A DNA stretch of 64,000 bases from Gordionus sp. m RMFG-2023 (lineage: Eukaryota; Nematomorpha; Gordioida; Chordodea; Parachordodidae): the NCBI RefSeq assembly GCF_954871325.1, contig NC_088775.1:72517561-72581560 (forward strand), in the 5' to 3' direction. This document shows positions 1 through 13,638 of the stretch, piece after piece; the stretch's first letter is position 1; each line of letters starts with the position of its first letter. Below the pieces are notes generated by a model. It was not told where the DNA came from, made no database searches, and saw only the letters and a program-made list of their open reading frames with translations. The translations under genes were made by a program, and so were the position numbers.

Positions 1-1399
1 GAAGTTGTATATATCTGACACAATGTCTAAGAATTTGTTATAAACCGTCATTTTTTTTCTTGTTAATTTAATAAAAACTAAACTTTAAATCTTTTGTTTT
101 TGGATATCAATTTTATTTATATGAACCATATAAAAAAAGAGATGACCAGTTAATAATTAAATTCATATTAAAAAAAATTATGTTGCTTATCTTTAAGGCG
201 TGCGTTCCAAAATTAAAAAAAAAATATTTAAAAAAGGTTTTAGCTCAAATAATATTTTATCTGTGCTCGGTCGAATTACTTGGAAGTTCTGAGCACTTTT
301 GTCCCTCCTTTAAGGCAGTGACGATATTGGTGAATTAATTTATTTAAAAAATTTGAAAAATAATAAAAAGGTCTCCTGGTTCGACTAATTACTAAACAGT
401 TGCCTATTTATCAGGCTATATAGCTTTGACTAAACAGCCTAAAAGGTAGAAAAGGGAAAAAATATGAAAAATAACATTGCCACCAAACAAAAGGGTGTCC
501 TAATTCAGAATCTGTTTAGCCTAGGCTAAACAAAAATAAGTATATCAAAATAAGTCAGACCAGGCGCACCCTAAAGGAAATAGAGTCTACAAATCCACTT
601 ATATAACGTCCCCGTTTATAAAGTTTTCCCGCATTTAGTCAATAATTTAGTGTTCCAGAAATCTTAATTATACAATGTTTTCCGCTTTTTTAACGCTTTA
701 AAATTGTTAGTCCCTTGTAAAATGTTATGAGAGGATTGTTTAGACTCAAATAAATCTTAAATAAATGCATGTAAATGTATATTTTATTTAAATTATCTAT
801 TTAAAATATTTTGTGCTGAAACTATTTTAAAGAAAAATTTGAAAAAAATACTTTCAAGTTAATTATATAAAAAAAAAATAAACTCCTTAAATTAATTCTT
901 TGCTTTAAAGTTCTTATAATTAGCCTAACATTTTGATTCGCATTTCTATTTTATATTTAACATTTTGAAAATTTAATAGTGAACTTTTGATTTCGGGGTT
1001 TAAAACTTATACATTAAAATATAAAGTTGTGTAATCTCCCTTTTTAGTCTTTCCGGCTGAAATAAACCATAACTATCATATTCGTATCGGTGTTTTATTA
1101 AAATGTCATAACAAAGCAAAGTAAATTAACTCGCTACTCCACGCTTGGTAAATTTGTTTCGGCATGTGCCTGTAGATTTAGTAAAATTAAGCAATATTTT
1201 AGCCATTATCGTGTTTAGTTTTAATGAATATAAAGTAAAAATTTTTATTTGATTATTCAAAAAAAATTATGAATATATTTAAGTATACACTATAATTTTC
1301 TTTTTTAATTGAACAAATATCTCCATGTATTTAAGAGAATCTCTCTAGCAAACTATAATAAATCTTTCCTTACACTATAATCTTAAATCTTTCAATAGT

Positions 1400-2205
1400 G
1401 GGGGAGACCGGGATAAAGCGATTAAAGGAACAAGAGCTAGCAATATTAGCGCGAATAACATTTTACCCATTGAGCATAAAAATTTTAAATTTGGTGTGAA
1501 GATAAATTTTTATATATATAACTTTTTACTTATGTATATCTTTTGGGAAATCTTTCTGGTTTACCCTATTTGGCTAAAAACCTGTTTTTTACGCAAAAAT
1601 TACAAAAATTGTCCTCTACTTGTTTTTATCAAATATATTTATCGTTTATCCTCGTGATAAAACTGATATACATGTTCCTTAAAGTCATAATGATAGGATA
1701 AAATTTAACTAAAATTTATAACCTAACTAGAAGTAACGATATATATATATAATATTATAACCTTGGGGCAAAGCTATTGAACGGTTAAAATGTTTCTTCT
1801 GGTTAGAACCGTAAAAAAAATTTGAAAAATTAACGTTTAATACCATATAAAAAAAATATCTTTAAGCAAAAAAGAATGTTAGTAAATAGTTCGTGTGAAA
1901 TTTGGAATAAAAATATGTAAATAATCGCAAAGGTAAAGAATAATTGAAATTACAATGTGGTCAAAATGGGCATATAAAAATGTTTTATTTGATCGTTTCC
2001 TTACATTCTCTTATTGGAATTGCTAATAATTTTTGCACTAAAAAATAAAGTTTATATAATTAGTCATAGCTTATAAAGTATTATAGGTAGTTTGTTTTAT
2101 GGATTGGGAATTGGGTTATATATAAATATATAATTTATTCTGTTTTGCTTTTGTTTTAAACCTTTATGATAAAAAAAGGTAAAATACCAATTACCCCGGT
2201 CTTCC
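1400..2205. mobile_element. Non-autonomous DNA transposon with GGGAGACCGGG-type inverted ends
   Basis: The left end reads GGGGGAGACCGGGATAAAG. The right end, on the other strand, reads GGAAGACCGGGGTAATTGG. The two match over about 16 positions with few differences. The roughly 800-bp interior has no coding frame, so this looks like a MITE-like deletion derivative. I cannot assign the superfamily and see no clear target duplication. A diverged relative may lie at 7659-8070. Confidence 0.5.
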
Positions 2206-3109
2206 TTATTAAAGAATATTATACCACCAAAATCAGATTTATGTATATAGGTTTCTCAAGATTCTACACTAGGAAGAGAGGTTTGTAAGCTAGATATATT
2301 TCTATTAACGTTGGACACTTTACTATAACTTGATTTTCGTATTTATTGATACCTATATAATATGAAAGTGATATCTTTGATTACGCTAAAAATATTTAGA
2401 CATTTACCGATGAAGCATAAAATCCTTCATAAAATCCTAAAATATTTTATTCATATTGAAATCCTCCACCGATAATATATTACAAGCTGCTGTACAAATA
2501 TATCCATCATTTTATCTGCGATTATTGTTAAGTAGAATCTAGAATGCAACCAATTTTACAGGTTTGGCATCTTTGTAATTCACTGGATTATGGTGAGATT
2601 TATTAATTATATCATGATATATATATATACCTGTACCTATTAATAATTAAATAAATTTTTGATCTGAAATATCCTTTAAATTTCAATAATTGCCCTAAAT
2701 GTGAATTTTCTTTTCGTTCAACCTTAACGCCAAAACTTGAATTGCAAAATAATAAATATATAATATGATTTTAATTAATGTGATGTTTGACTTTCTCCTA
2801 AATTGCAATTTGGCTTCCGAAATCATCAAATGAACATTAGTCCTTTTCCATTATTTTCCATGCCTAAAAGAACTTTCAACCCTTCAAATGCCTTTTTTCA
2901 TTCCAAAATCATTGTGAACGAAGGCATTTAGTGCTTTCCATCACCATTTGTTAAGGGCAAAGAGGCCTTTAGACCATTACACCATTTTAAGAGAAAAAAT
3001 GAAATAATAAATAATCTCTTCACACATTTATTTTTCTGTATATGTTTTATACAAAAGGGTCAGGAAAAATTTTTTATATTCAATTTGGAAGTAGCAGAGA
3101 AAAGAGGAT

Positions 3110-3371
3110 GGCAATGTTAGAATCCTGGACAGAAATGTCCTAGGCAGAAATTTGCTAGGCAAAAATACCTAAAAAACATTGGACAAAAAAACATATGATA
3201 AAAATACCCCAATTTTCAAAAAATTTTTTAACGTGGGCAATTAAAATTTCCCATTTTTAAACATTTAAACAAATTTAATGGAATATTTTTGCTCGGTATT
3301 TTGTTAAGTATATTTGTCCAGTGTCTTTTTGTCCAGGTTGAGGATCAACTCATCCATGACATTTCTGTCTG
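3110..3371. mobile_element. Small foldback (inverted-repeat) element
   Basis: The left part contains GACAGAAATGTCC followed by degenerate CTGGACAAAAA / TAGGCAAAAATA modules. The right part carries the same modules inverted and ends in GACATTTCTGTC. The whole can fold on itself. There is no coding capacity, the family is unknown and the ends are approximate. Confidence 0.4.
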
Positions 3372-6018
3372 TGATTTATTGAAATGAAACATAATAAATG
3401 AATAAAATATATTGTACTAACATTTTTTATTTGTAATTTGAAAGATAGGCATCTTCTTTGTTTGCAGATATGAGATTGAAGATTTAATTTTTAATTTTTA
3501 ATTATTCATTTTTTATTTTTAATCTATTTTTTTTATGGAGGAATCAGATTGAAGAGACCCCGTTACAAAGCAATTAACAATAATATCTTACATCTTTTGA
3601 ATTAGTAGGTTCTTTACAATGTTAATTTAAAAAGACCAGATGCATTAACCTAACATCCTGGTATAACAAACTTTGGGACTGCTTCAGCATTGGTTATATA
3701 GCTAAATCCAATACATAGTCGTCGTTTATAATATAACACAATGTTATATTCTTTTAATGCTTGTAATTAACGATTCTTTAAAAATTCCAGCATAATTGCC
3801 TTGAATGAGTATAATCAAGATATTTTGACAAAACTTCAGTAAGTAATTATAGAAAGGAAAGCGGTGTATCTAAGGCATAACTAGCCGAAGTCCTGGTAAA
3901 AGAGAGCTAAAAGCCTGCCCAGAATAAATGGGGGCGAGCGTCCCAAAAATCTTTTAAACAAAAAAGATTCAGCAACCATGGGTTGAAGGTATAGTAAATA
4001 ACTATTTATATCTATATAAAATTAAACATTTGGATAACCAGATAAATTAAAGGGTAGGCAGTGAGGTAAAATATAGAATATAATCCAATTATATTTTTAT
4101 TTGCAGGATAATAATCTAAACTAAAAAAATAAGGGGGGGGGGGGTCACCCTCTAATTGTGACACAATTTTGTAAAGCAATTGAAAGCCCTACCATCTTGC
4201 TTTCTGCAAAGGGAGTTAATTCTGAAGAAAATTTATAGCTGGGTAATTCATTTTCTGTGTCTCTTATTGATAATGTGCTAAACGGCCTATATTGATTTGT
4301 TCTAACCCGTCACAACTCACAAGGCATTTCCCAGTTTAAAAGTAGCCTTGCCATGCATATTTTGGCTTTTCCTAGAAACGCCAATTGTAGGTCTAATTAT
4401 TATATGTATCAATAATTTTTTTGAAACTTTTAAGCTTGTAGAACGCATTTATAGGAAATATTTTAAAGTTTAAATTGAAAAAGCCGGAAATAAAAATATA
4501 TTATAATAGTTCTAGCGTCTATTTAAAAATTACATTTTTAGAAAATTTGATCATAGTAAAAATATCGATTATTGGTTCAAAAAGATTATTATAATATTAA
4601 AATTTCCGTAACTGAATTTTAAAAAAATAATATATATTTCAAAATAAAATATCAGTATATAATAAACAATTAAGTATAATTAAAAAATTTACTTTATATA
4701 CAATCATTTTTTTAAAAAAAGAGAGAGATTACTCAGTAGTTATCAAATTATTTTGAAGGATTAATCACTCAATTTTTCAAGCCATTTATCATAATAATGG
4801 AATTTAGATATTATATAAACATAATAACAAGAGTAATAATTCATAGAAGTGGTTTGATTTATTTAGTTTCCTAAATGTTTCCTTTCCTTCGAGTATCATA
4901 TATTTGTGACTAGGTATTGAATTATAGCTTCTTGAGCCTGAAATTTTATAAATTCATTTTGACATTAGTGTATAGTATAAGTATACATTTTATAATTGAA
5001 TTCATTTATATTGGGGGGGGGGGTTAGAGGACTTGGCAGAACCATTTATGGTTTTTAAATATTAATAGATAACTTTATATTTGTCTTAGTCTTGTTAGTT
5101 TAAGATCAAGACGACTAATTTGACTAATTTTGGCACAAGTTATCTTTTCATTAAAATATTTTTACACAGAAGGCTTTTTTAGGATAGAAATTTATCTTGT
5201 ATGCCGGGTTGGGTGAATTTATTAAAATAATGATTGAGCCGCCAGACTGATGACTGTAAATTTTAAAAATGGTCAAAAGGATCCGAGTAACCGATAAAAT
5301 GCAATTTTCAAGGATTTTAAAACGACTTTGCTTTCTTTTTTAATCTCTTCTAAAATATATTGAAATATTTTGAAGTATTATACGTATAATATAATCATAT
5401 AATTAGTTATGAAAATCTGACAAATCCAACCTTATTTTTGACTATATATTCTATTGATATTTACCTATAATAAAAACATTAAAGAGGCATTGTTAAATAT
5501 ATATTTTAGCCCAGAATTAGGAAAGTTTAAAATGATTTTCAATTCTTCTAATGCCACGAATAACTGGAGACTATTTGACTACAGATTCTATTGATAAAAT
5601 GAGCCTTTTAACTATTTAGTTAATACATTATTTTATATTAATTTTTTCGTATAAATAATATAAATGCAATGTTATACAATGACGATATATTCAAAAAAAA
5701 AATAAAATTCTCTATCGATTTTTTCTATTATGCAATAAATTAAAATGGGAAAAGGAAAGGGGAGAAAAAAAGGATATAATTTTATATTATAAATATTTAA
5801 TCGTTGCATTTGGATAATGACAAAAAAAATATCAAACAAAAAATTTATTAAAATTCGAAACATTAAAATTAAATAATATCTATAAAGTCATTTACATTAC
5901 TATAAATAAGAGTGATATGGTATTATAATTTTATAGAGTAAATTAAATTTAAATAATATAAATCATCTAAGGTAAAGGAGAGATCAATTTTTATCAATAT
6001 AATTTTGTATATATTATG

Positions 6019-6100
6019 TAGTGTAATTAAACAGCTCGATTTTACCCGATTTTAAAAACGTCTAACTCAATACCCAGAAAAATAATACGCAAGCCATCAC
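6019..6100. mobile_element. hAT-type MITE fragment (family A, TAGTGTTGTTAA ends)
   Basis: A diverged terminus (TAGTGTAATTAAACAGCTCG) is followed by the family A subterminal segment GATTTTAAAAACG-CTAACTCAATA and CAGAAAAATAATACGCAAGCC. Better copies lie at 15750, 33118 and 45888. Only one end is recognisable here. Confidence 0.35.
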
Positions 6101-6430
6101 TTCTATTATGTTTTGATATAAAAAAGGTATTATGAATGATGAATATTACTCGAGCTATGAAGTGGGTAGGAAAGAGACTGTCTCCGGGGAATATGTTCGG
6201 AGTCTCCGAGGCTAGGGAATTTTATTTTGAACATGATAATGGACTCCTTTTCATTATACTATTAATAATCTAGTATTTTATCCAAATTATATCTTATAAT
6301 TCCAAAACTTTTAATTTAAATAATTACCAATAAATTAAATATAGTATATATATGTTGCAATGAATTCGCACAAACATTACTAATTAAAATTCTAGTCAAT
6401 TCACATATTGCAATTTGTCAGTATATAAAT

Positions 6431-6675
6431 CAGAGACCGGCAGAGATACCATTTTCACGGCTCTGCCCGGCCTGGATTTTAAAAAAAAAATATTTTCAGG
6501 ATCGGCCCGGTTTTTTTAAAATATATTTTATTTATTCTTGATTTTTATAGCTAATAATGGCGATTTCAAATATTTGGTTTTAAAATATACGGCCAGGCCC
6601 GGCTCGGGTATTTTTTTTAAAAAAATTTCAGGCCCGGCCCAAAAAATCAAAATGCCTGGTGCCTGCAGGTCTCTG
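6431..6675. mobile_element. GC-rich hAT-type MITE (family B)
   Basis: The left end is CAGAGACCGGCAG and the right end is CTGCAGGTCTCTG, its near-perfect inverse. Both ends carry CCCGGCCC-type GC-rich blocks separated by A/T runs. The flanking 8-mers are atataaat (left) and ttataaat (right), identical at 7 of 8 positions, which fits an 8-bp hAT-type target duplication. There is no coding capacity. Confidence 0.65.
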
Positions 6676-7658
6676 TTATAAATAACAAATAACTCAAAAG
6701 TTCATAATAAATTATTTGAATTTTATAGGATAGGTATATTTTAGACATACCTGGAATGTATTTGGTCAAAAAAATTTAAAAACTGTTCTCCAAAAATGAT
6801 TGTGCTACTTAAATTTAAATCATTTGTTTGCGCATATTAAATTTTAATAATATAATTTGTTGGAAATGTATTCCAGCACGTGTAATCTACCCTGTAGATT
6901 TCAAATATCTATATGAACGATACTACGCTGACTAATGTAATATGTGCATTGGTTGATAAATATGAGTCAATCGTATATTGTATACAAATTTACCCAAAAT
7001 TTTATGATACATTTTCGACAATATCAGATTTTTCACATTTTTTTTGTAAGATATTGCACATATTGACTCTGGCAATAACCTCATAGACATAAATGTTAAG
7101 AAGGAGGGGGGGGGGAATTTGCTTGTTTTTGTAAATATCATTTAGAGCTATTAAAAATTTCCCCCATACACTCCCTCTGTCCCCCATCTCACCGAAAAAT
7201 TTCTTCTAAACTTGTACAAAAAATTTAAGCGGGTAGGACAATTTAACGGATCGGGCAAAAAATTTAACGAGCCTGACTTTATGGATCTTTATAATCTTTT
7301 AATTAAAATCAATTCCCTGTTTTAAGATAAAAAAAAATAATCGCATATATTTATGCTTCATATATCTAAATATCAATTATAGATAAAATGGTTAGCACCT
7401 TAATTTGCAAACTAAAATAATAAGGTAGATTTTAATATTAAATTGATATAAAATGAAAATAAAACATATTCTAATTTGTTGAACAAATTAGAATATATAA
7501 TTAAACGTAAATATCCATAATAAATAATTGATTTTAGAAATGATTACCGTTTATATAGTATTATTAAAACCAAAAGTAGGGTTAATAAGAATATGATTGC
7601 ATGATCGATTTCTTTATAATTGGCATTAATATAAATGTGAAAATCTAAGACTAAAATA

Positions 7659-8070
7659 GGGGAGACTGGAGATAAATACTCAGAGGATTGTTAAGCTACA
7701 CTCCCTTAACTTAATCTTTCTTCAATCAAAATATTTTATCGCAAAATTACTCAAAGCATATATATTTATATGTTGATTTATTCGGTTGATTTTTCTAAAA
7801 ATAGTTTAAAAAAGTTAATAGTGTACCCTGTTGAGCAAAAATCTTGTTTTAATTTGTGTTAACTGAAGAATATGCGCATTAATTAATAATATTTTATTAT
7901 ATATAATTCTCTTAAACTTTAATTTATATTCACAAATAAATTAGAACTTATTTGCAATCTATATACACACCATGATTAATTAACCCAATAAAATTAATCT
8001 TATTAAAACATGCAATCTTAAACCTTTTTATTCGCCACGCCAAAATCATCGTATATCCCAGCTTCGCCCA
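7659..8070. mobile_element. Possible second copy of the GGGAGAC-ended element
   Basis: The left end GGGGAGACTGGAGATAAATAC resembles the left end of the element at 1400. A weakly matching inverse (GTATATCCCAGCTTCGCCC) lies near 8052-8070. The match is imperfect, so the right boundary is tentative. Confidence 0.3.
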
Positions 8071-8159
8071 ATAAAATTTAATTTCAGTATAGTTGATTTT
8101 TGAAAATTTTCCTTTTATTGTAAAATTTAATTGAAAACAAATTATAATTGTAATTTAAT

Positions 8160-8579
8160 TTGTTTTTGCAAAATTGTCAGTTAATTTTTGTAGGTTCTCA
8201 AAAAATTTATTTAATAATTGTTGCTGTCATCATTTTGTCGCAGGGGTATATAATAAGACAATTAAATATCATAATCAGTTGGAATATTTTTGCTAGAACT
8301 GCAAGAGGCATTTATCTTCTGCCTTTGTTAGTACAGTTGTTTCCTAATTTACGTTTCCGGGAGATATTGTATAATGGAATATACTTTAATTTCGAAACTT
8401 CAACCAAATATATACCAAACTATTATAAATATATGGGTGAATTCCATGACAAATCAAGAAAAAAACACGATTTTCAACTAACCCCCTCAGATTTTTTTAA
8501 AATTTTTACGATAATTTATTTATGTTATAAGAAAAAAGAATATATTAGCTCCCAACTCCAAACAACGCCTGATATATGA
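8160..8579 (+). CDS. Unidentified open reading frame, about 139 codons
   Basis: This frame is long for such AT-rich DNA, where stop codons are very frequent, so it may be or have been coding. It opens with TTG rather than ATG, so any real coding use would be as an exon; candidate acceptors (TTTTTGTAG near 8193, TTGTCGCAG near 8243) lie inside it. The first third is hydrophobic. The remainder contains a stretch ending RFREILYNGIYFNFE and a Lys/Tyr-rich tail. I recognise no domain. It lies 6 kb upstream of the Epac gene on the same strand but does not resemble a cyclic-nucleotide-binding domain. It could also be a transposon remnant. Confidence 0.25.
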   Translation: MFLQNCQLIFVGSQKIYLIIVAVIILSQGYIIRQLNIIISWNIFARTARGIYLLPLLVQLFPNLRFREILYNGIYFNFETSTKYIPNYYKYMGEFHDKSRKKHDFQLTPSDFFKIFTIIYLCYKKKEYISSQLQTTPDI

Positions 8580-8639
8580 AAAAAATGGACCATGTTTGGC
8601 AAAATACACTCCCTTCAATTTTAAACATCTTTGGATAAA

Positions 8640-11276
8640 ACTGAGCTAAAAGTGTCATTTAAATTTCTTTATACAACTTATGGTAGGGGTGGGGGTGCAT
8701 TGGTTAATTTACTTGATGATCCTCATAAAATACAAATAAAATTTTTATTATAACTACATTGAAGACAAAATTAATTTTTTTAATTTTCACAATATTAAAA
8801 TGATTTAATTTTAATTTAATAATATAATATAATATAATTTTTAAAAATGAAAAAATGTATTTATATAAAACTTTTACAAAATCCTTTATATATGTACTCT
8901 ATTACAATAAAGTGTAGCCTTAAATCTTAATAACAAAATACAATTTGTTTAATTTTAATACATTGCATTTTCCTTAATAACCTTTGTATTCCGAGAATGG
9001 GTTTGTCCTTTTGAAATTTTTTTTTTTCATATTCATTATATTTTACACATGCTTAACTAATTCCAGTGATATTTGCTTTAAAAAAAAATTAATGAATCTA
9101 AAATGTTTAATATTTGATTCTCATATGGGTGCTGAAGGTAGCTGTCTCTGATAGCCTTTTGGCAATTTCCCATGAGTTGTTACGAAAAAATCTCATTATC
9201 TTTGATTCCTAAATCAAGTTCATGATGATTTAGATCATGAATTTTATTCTTATATAGAGCTACTACACAATCAGAAAAACATTTTTGATAAATTTTGATT
9301 TAAGAAAACCCATTTTATTCTAAAAAATTTGTCTTAGATATGCAATTTACTAATGCTCACTTTCATATCCATCAGTTTCTTTAAAATTAGAGTAATTTCA
9401 TAAAATGTGTATTTTCTTTAATTGCTTCTCTCTCTTTTAACCTTTATTGATATAGAATGGTTTTAGGCATTATACGATTCTTTTAACTGGAATTATGAAA
9501 TTTTTTAATAATATCTATAATATGGTCTTGAAAAGCACGACTATTCTTTATAATATTGGGAATGGATAAAACACCCTTTACCTTGACATTGTTATCCTTG
9601 CCATGGATTCAGTGTAGAAAATTTCCTTATTTTTAAGATCCAAGAATTTGGCATACTATCTTAATTTTTCATTTCGAGAATGTTAAATTTATTCTTCAAT
9701 TGCTTAATGATTTCTCATTCATCGTTGATAATAAAATTATCTTCTGGAGAAATTTTCATAACATCTTTCTTAATTTTTAACGTCAGATAAAGTAAATTTT
9801 ATAATTATTTACTCTAGTTAATCATATTAATCATATAAGTAAGTACATTTCTTGGATCTTCACAACGTACATGTTTATCCAAATTGTGCAAATTTTAGGA
9901 ACGAAGTAAATATATTACATAAATTAACAATATCCACCCCCCCCCCCACCACCTCTATTTATTTAATCTATTATTTATATCATAAAAAAATAATTAAAAA
10001 ATTTTTAGCTTAAAATTATTACAATTAATGATTTATTACGAATTTTTATAATTGACTAATAATTAAAATGCCATATCTCCTCCTAAACCTGATCTCGGCC
10101 CAACTTGAAATTTTGCACATTTGTTAATTAATCCGGTCTAGAATATTTAAATTTTTATACAATATTTAACAAACTTTAAAGGCCTACCATTAGGCTATAT
10201 ATAATTTAAATGACTAGCTCAATTATATATAAAAGGCATTTTGTCTAAAAACCCTTTTTTCAACTTTTAAAGGCCCATATCTCTAATGGATTCTAATTGC
10301 AGAACAAATTTTCAATCAAAATCAATCTAATTCAACTTGGGACTTCCCATTTATAGACATTTTCGCCTCATCTAATAATAATTACGATCGTAGGTTTAGC
10401 GGAAAAAGGAAATTCCGAAAATATAAACATAACATCTAGTCGATAACAATATTTTATACCCATAGTGATAACAAACTGCTTTGGGAAAGAGGCTAAATTG
10501 CTAATCAAACTAATTACCCATAAGAGTCAAAAAACAACAATCTCAAGGGCCTTTCTAATTAAACAAAAAATCAGCTTCGAAATATTGCGTTATAATTTTA
10601 AATTATTTAAAGATTCATGGCCGACACCAGAGGAGGATAACTATTTTTAATCAAATTGTACTATTTATTTATTTTATTTTTTTCCAAATATGTTCATATA
10701 TGCAGTTTACATGTTATTCTAATTACTTTAAATAATTTCGATTATTAAATTAACAAAAAGGAATAAACTAAAAAAAGCTCTTAAATTAGAGAGTCTGAAC
10801 TGGCAAATAAATATATAAAAATGTGATAAAAAAAAGCTTGAACGGCCAATCATAGTAGTTACTTGGTTGATCTGGGGCAATAAATAAACTTTTCATATTC
10901 TCAGATATTTAAAGATATCAAAGGCAGGTCATATACATATAACTACTACTATTAAAATTAGATTAAAACATTAACATAATTGTTTGATTCAAGGCAAATG
11001 AATTTAGGATTATTTTAATAAAGGATGAGTTTTAATTCTTAATTATTCATGCCACTTTACTTGTAAAAACTAATAATTTTTAAAAAAACATGGCATTCAT
11101 GTGTAATTTACTATTATTAAATTACTGTTATTAACCTACCGTGGGACGGCACAATTATGAGAAAATAAGAGTAGAGGTTTTAGAACTATATGAAAACTTA
11201 GGATCAGCTATATATAATATAAGAAAATTTTTAAAATCAATTTGCCAATTATTGAATGATTTAATTCTTACTAACC
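8640..11276. other. Non-coding AT-rich stretch
   Basis: No supported gene is visible. A C11 run lies at 9937-9947. A 61-codon open frame at 10465-10650 has no recognisable features and is treated as chance. Confidence 0.5.
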
Positions 11277-11590
11277 TGTTGGAATTGAATTAATTCCACG
11301 TTTTATTATAGTTAGATAATTATAATACATTTTATTTTTAATCATAATTTAAATTTTATTATATGATAAATTACATTTTTATTTTTCATGATCCATTACA
11401 TTTTTTTTTATCTCTTTATATATCCTTTTTTTTAAACAATAATAAAAAAAATAACTAATACAAATTGATGTATAAAAAAAATGTTAATATAAAATTTTCA
11501 CCGATTAAATTTAAATACAAATTGATATATAAAAAAATAAATCAATTGCCAAAATAAATAATAAAATAACATCGATTAACATATTCAACA
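11277..11590 (-). repeat. Left LTR (3' LTR) of the 11.3-13.9 kb fossil
   Basis: It begins TGTTGGAATTGAATTAATTCC and ends CATATTCAACA, with TG...CA termini. It is closer in its first 70 bp to the solo LTR at 46586-46900 than to its own partner at 13639. Confidence 0.8.
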
Positions 11591-13638
11591 TTCCACCCTT
11601 CAAAGAAATTCGGCTTATGATTTCCTTGGATAAGTTGAGTGGTAACGTCATTAACATTCATGATCACCACGCAATACGCCACCCATGTTCATGGTGCAGT
11701 CTTCTTTTCAAACCGAACGATGTCTTGGTAAAGTAAAGACAACTAGCTAATATCCAAACCGGATCGCTTGTGCATGGCATCGGACATCTAGATTCCTTTC
11801 GAGCAAGGTTTATTTTGTCGTACTTCAGCCAGCAATCCAATTTCTGAGTCGTTGCATCGATCTTGGCGCACGGAATGTTCCTTGAAGGTATGATCTTAGG
11901 CACAGCATCGGGTTTCAGGTGAGCTTTCTCTTGTCTGACCATTTTGTGTTTGTAGGAGTAAGTTGATTCGAGGTCTTTTTTGTTGTCGAGATTATTATCT
12001 CGAGATCTTTCTCTACATTACCCACTAAGAACGTTTTTAAAATGTTGTTGAAGGTGTGGAGGCACATACGCCCTAGCAGGGGGATCTTATCACAAGCCAC
12101 TACAATGGCCTCCAGTGTATGTGAGTTTCCTTCATACTTAACGTTCACATTGGCAAGACCTAATATCTTGATAGCGCTGCCGTCATAACCAGTGAGTCTC
12201 ATGTCCGTCTTACGTATCGCGGTTATGCCTACAGTCTTAGCTGTATACTGTACCTGGTAGTGGGTATGTTGTTGAAGCTCACTGTCACGTTGTACGCGTC
12301 ATATGTGGTATCCTTGACCCCCATATTGTACACTTCTAAATTCTGCAGATTATATTCTTTAAGGTCTGTGTTTGAGTCGTCGTCATCATCGATTACTTCG
12401 TTGTTCATAGCATGGTTCGTATTCAATTGGCAATCACGATCTTTGTAATCAGAAGATCTATTGTAAGTGTTATTGTCATTTTTGTACTGGTTGGGCCTCG
12501 ACGAATATTTCGGAAAACCATTAATATTTTGAGGGTTGTGTCTGTGCTGACCACGGCGGGGATAGTTGGTTCGGTTATCACCTCTATAGCAGTCATCCCG
12601 TCGATCAGGGCTTTGATGATGGTCACAATGATAGTCGTGGCGATTGCCATGGACGTTGTACCCGTTATTGTTGTATCGATCGTCCTGGTAGTTATCGTTG
12701 CGATTATCGAAACGGTTGCGGTTATAGTGACAATTTTCGTAACTTTGATCAAAACGATTGTCGTGGAAGTTGCTGTGCTGTCCGTTGAATCGTTTGTCGC
12801 GGTCGTTGTCGTAGGGTATATCGTAACGTTCTTCGAAATGCTGTCGGGGGCGATTGTCATTGATGAACTGGGGTTGCTTGATGAGAGATTTACCATGTGC
12901 GTGAGAGTCCTGAGTGGGTTTTGTTGTTACGTATTTATTTTTGACTCTGCCCATGTGATTAACCTCTTGTACACCAGGTGATTCATTCAAATGTAACAAT
13001 TTCATCTCGCCCTTGATGCCACTTGGGTGCGCGATGTCTTCCTCTAGACCTAGATTGTAAATGTATTCTATGGTCATAGAGCTCTTGACCGCTTTCCTGA
13101 CATCTTTGGAATATGAAAGATACTCTCACTTTCTCAATAATTCTCTGAATGATATTAAATTTACATTCTTTATTGAGTCGTGCTACGCGCGTGACCCAAG
13201 CCGAAAATGTCTCATCCTTGCCTTGAATTGCAGCATAAAATAATGATAGTTTAGTGTTCTCGGTCTTCGATGGATGTTGTAACTTGAATTTGCCAAGCAG
13301 GGCGATTGGGTCCTGGAAGTCTTCCTCAGTGCAAATTGCTCCAATATTATTGAATTCGTCATCAAGAAGACTTCGGAGAAATAAAGCGGCCTTTTCTCCG
13401 TTGGAGATCTTGCTGGTGTTGAAGAAATTCTGCAATTTCCCTATGTAGGCGCTGTCATCGCTACTAAATTTGGGGAAATCCAGCTTGACAAATTCAGTCA
13501 TATATGTAGAATTGTTCAAAGCATCCATCGTAAGAGAATTATAATCGATAAAGGCGTGAAATAGAATAAATGTACATTGCAAAATCAAGATCAAATTCTG
13601 AAATACTTACGCAAAGTTCAGACGTAGATTGGCCTCCA

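Larger units (their letters stand above)
1..8159. other. Gene-free AT-rich stretch with scattered small inverted-repeat elements
   Basis: I see no convincing coding exon here; open frames are short and have no recognisable family content. The stretch holds two elements with GGGAGACCGGG-type ends (1400-2205 and probably 7659-8070), a diverged foldback near 3110-3371, a hAT-type MITE fragment near 6019, and a GC-rich hAT-type MITE at 6431-6675. Homopolymer G runs stand out at 4133-4144, 5013-5023 and 7106-7115. Confidence 0.6.

Noticed and set aside
5672-7187. Short minus-strand frames at 5863, 7141 and 7187
   Set aside because: They are composed of A/T-run translation (Phe, Ile, Tyr, Lys), have no motifs, and overlap one another.
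12412-12981. 189-codon + strand frame and overlapping minus-strand Thr/Ile-rich frame in the LTR fossil
   Set aside because: They are shadows of the biased, Asn/Asp/Arg-rich gag-like coding region in other frames.
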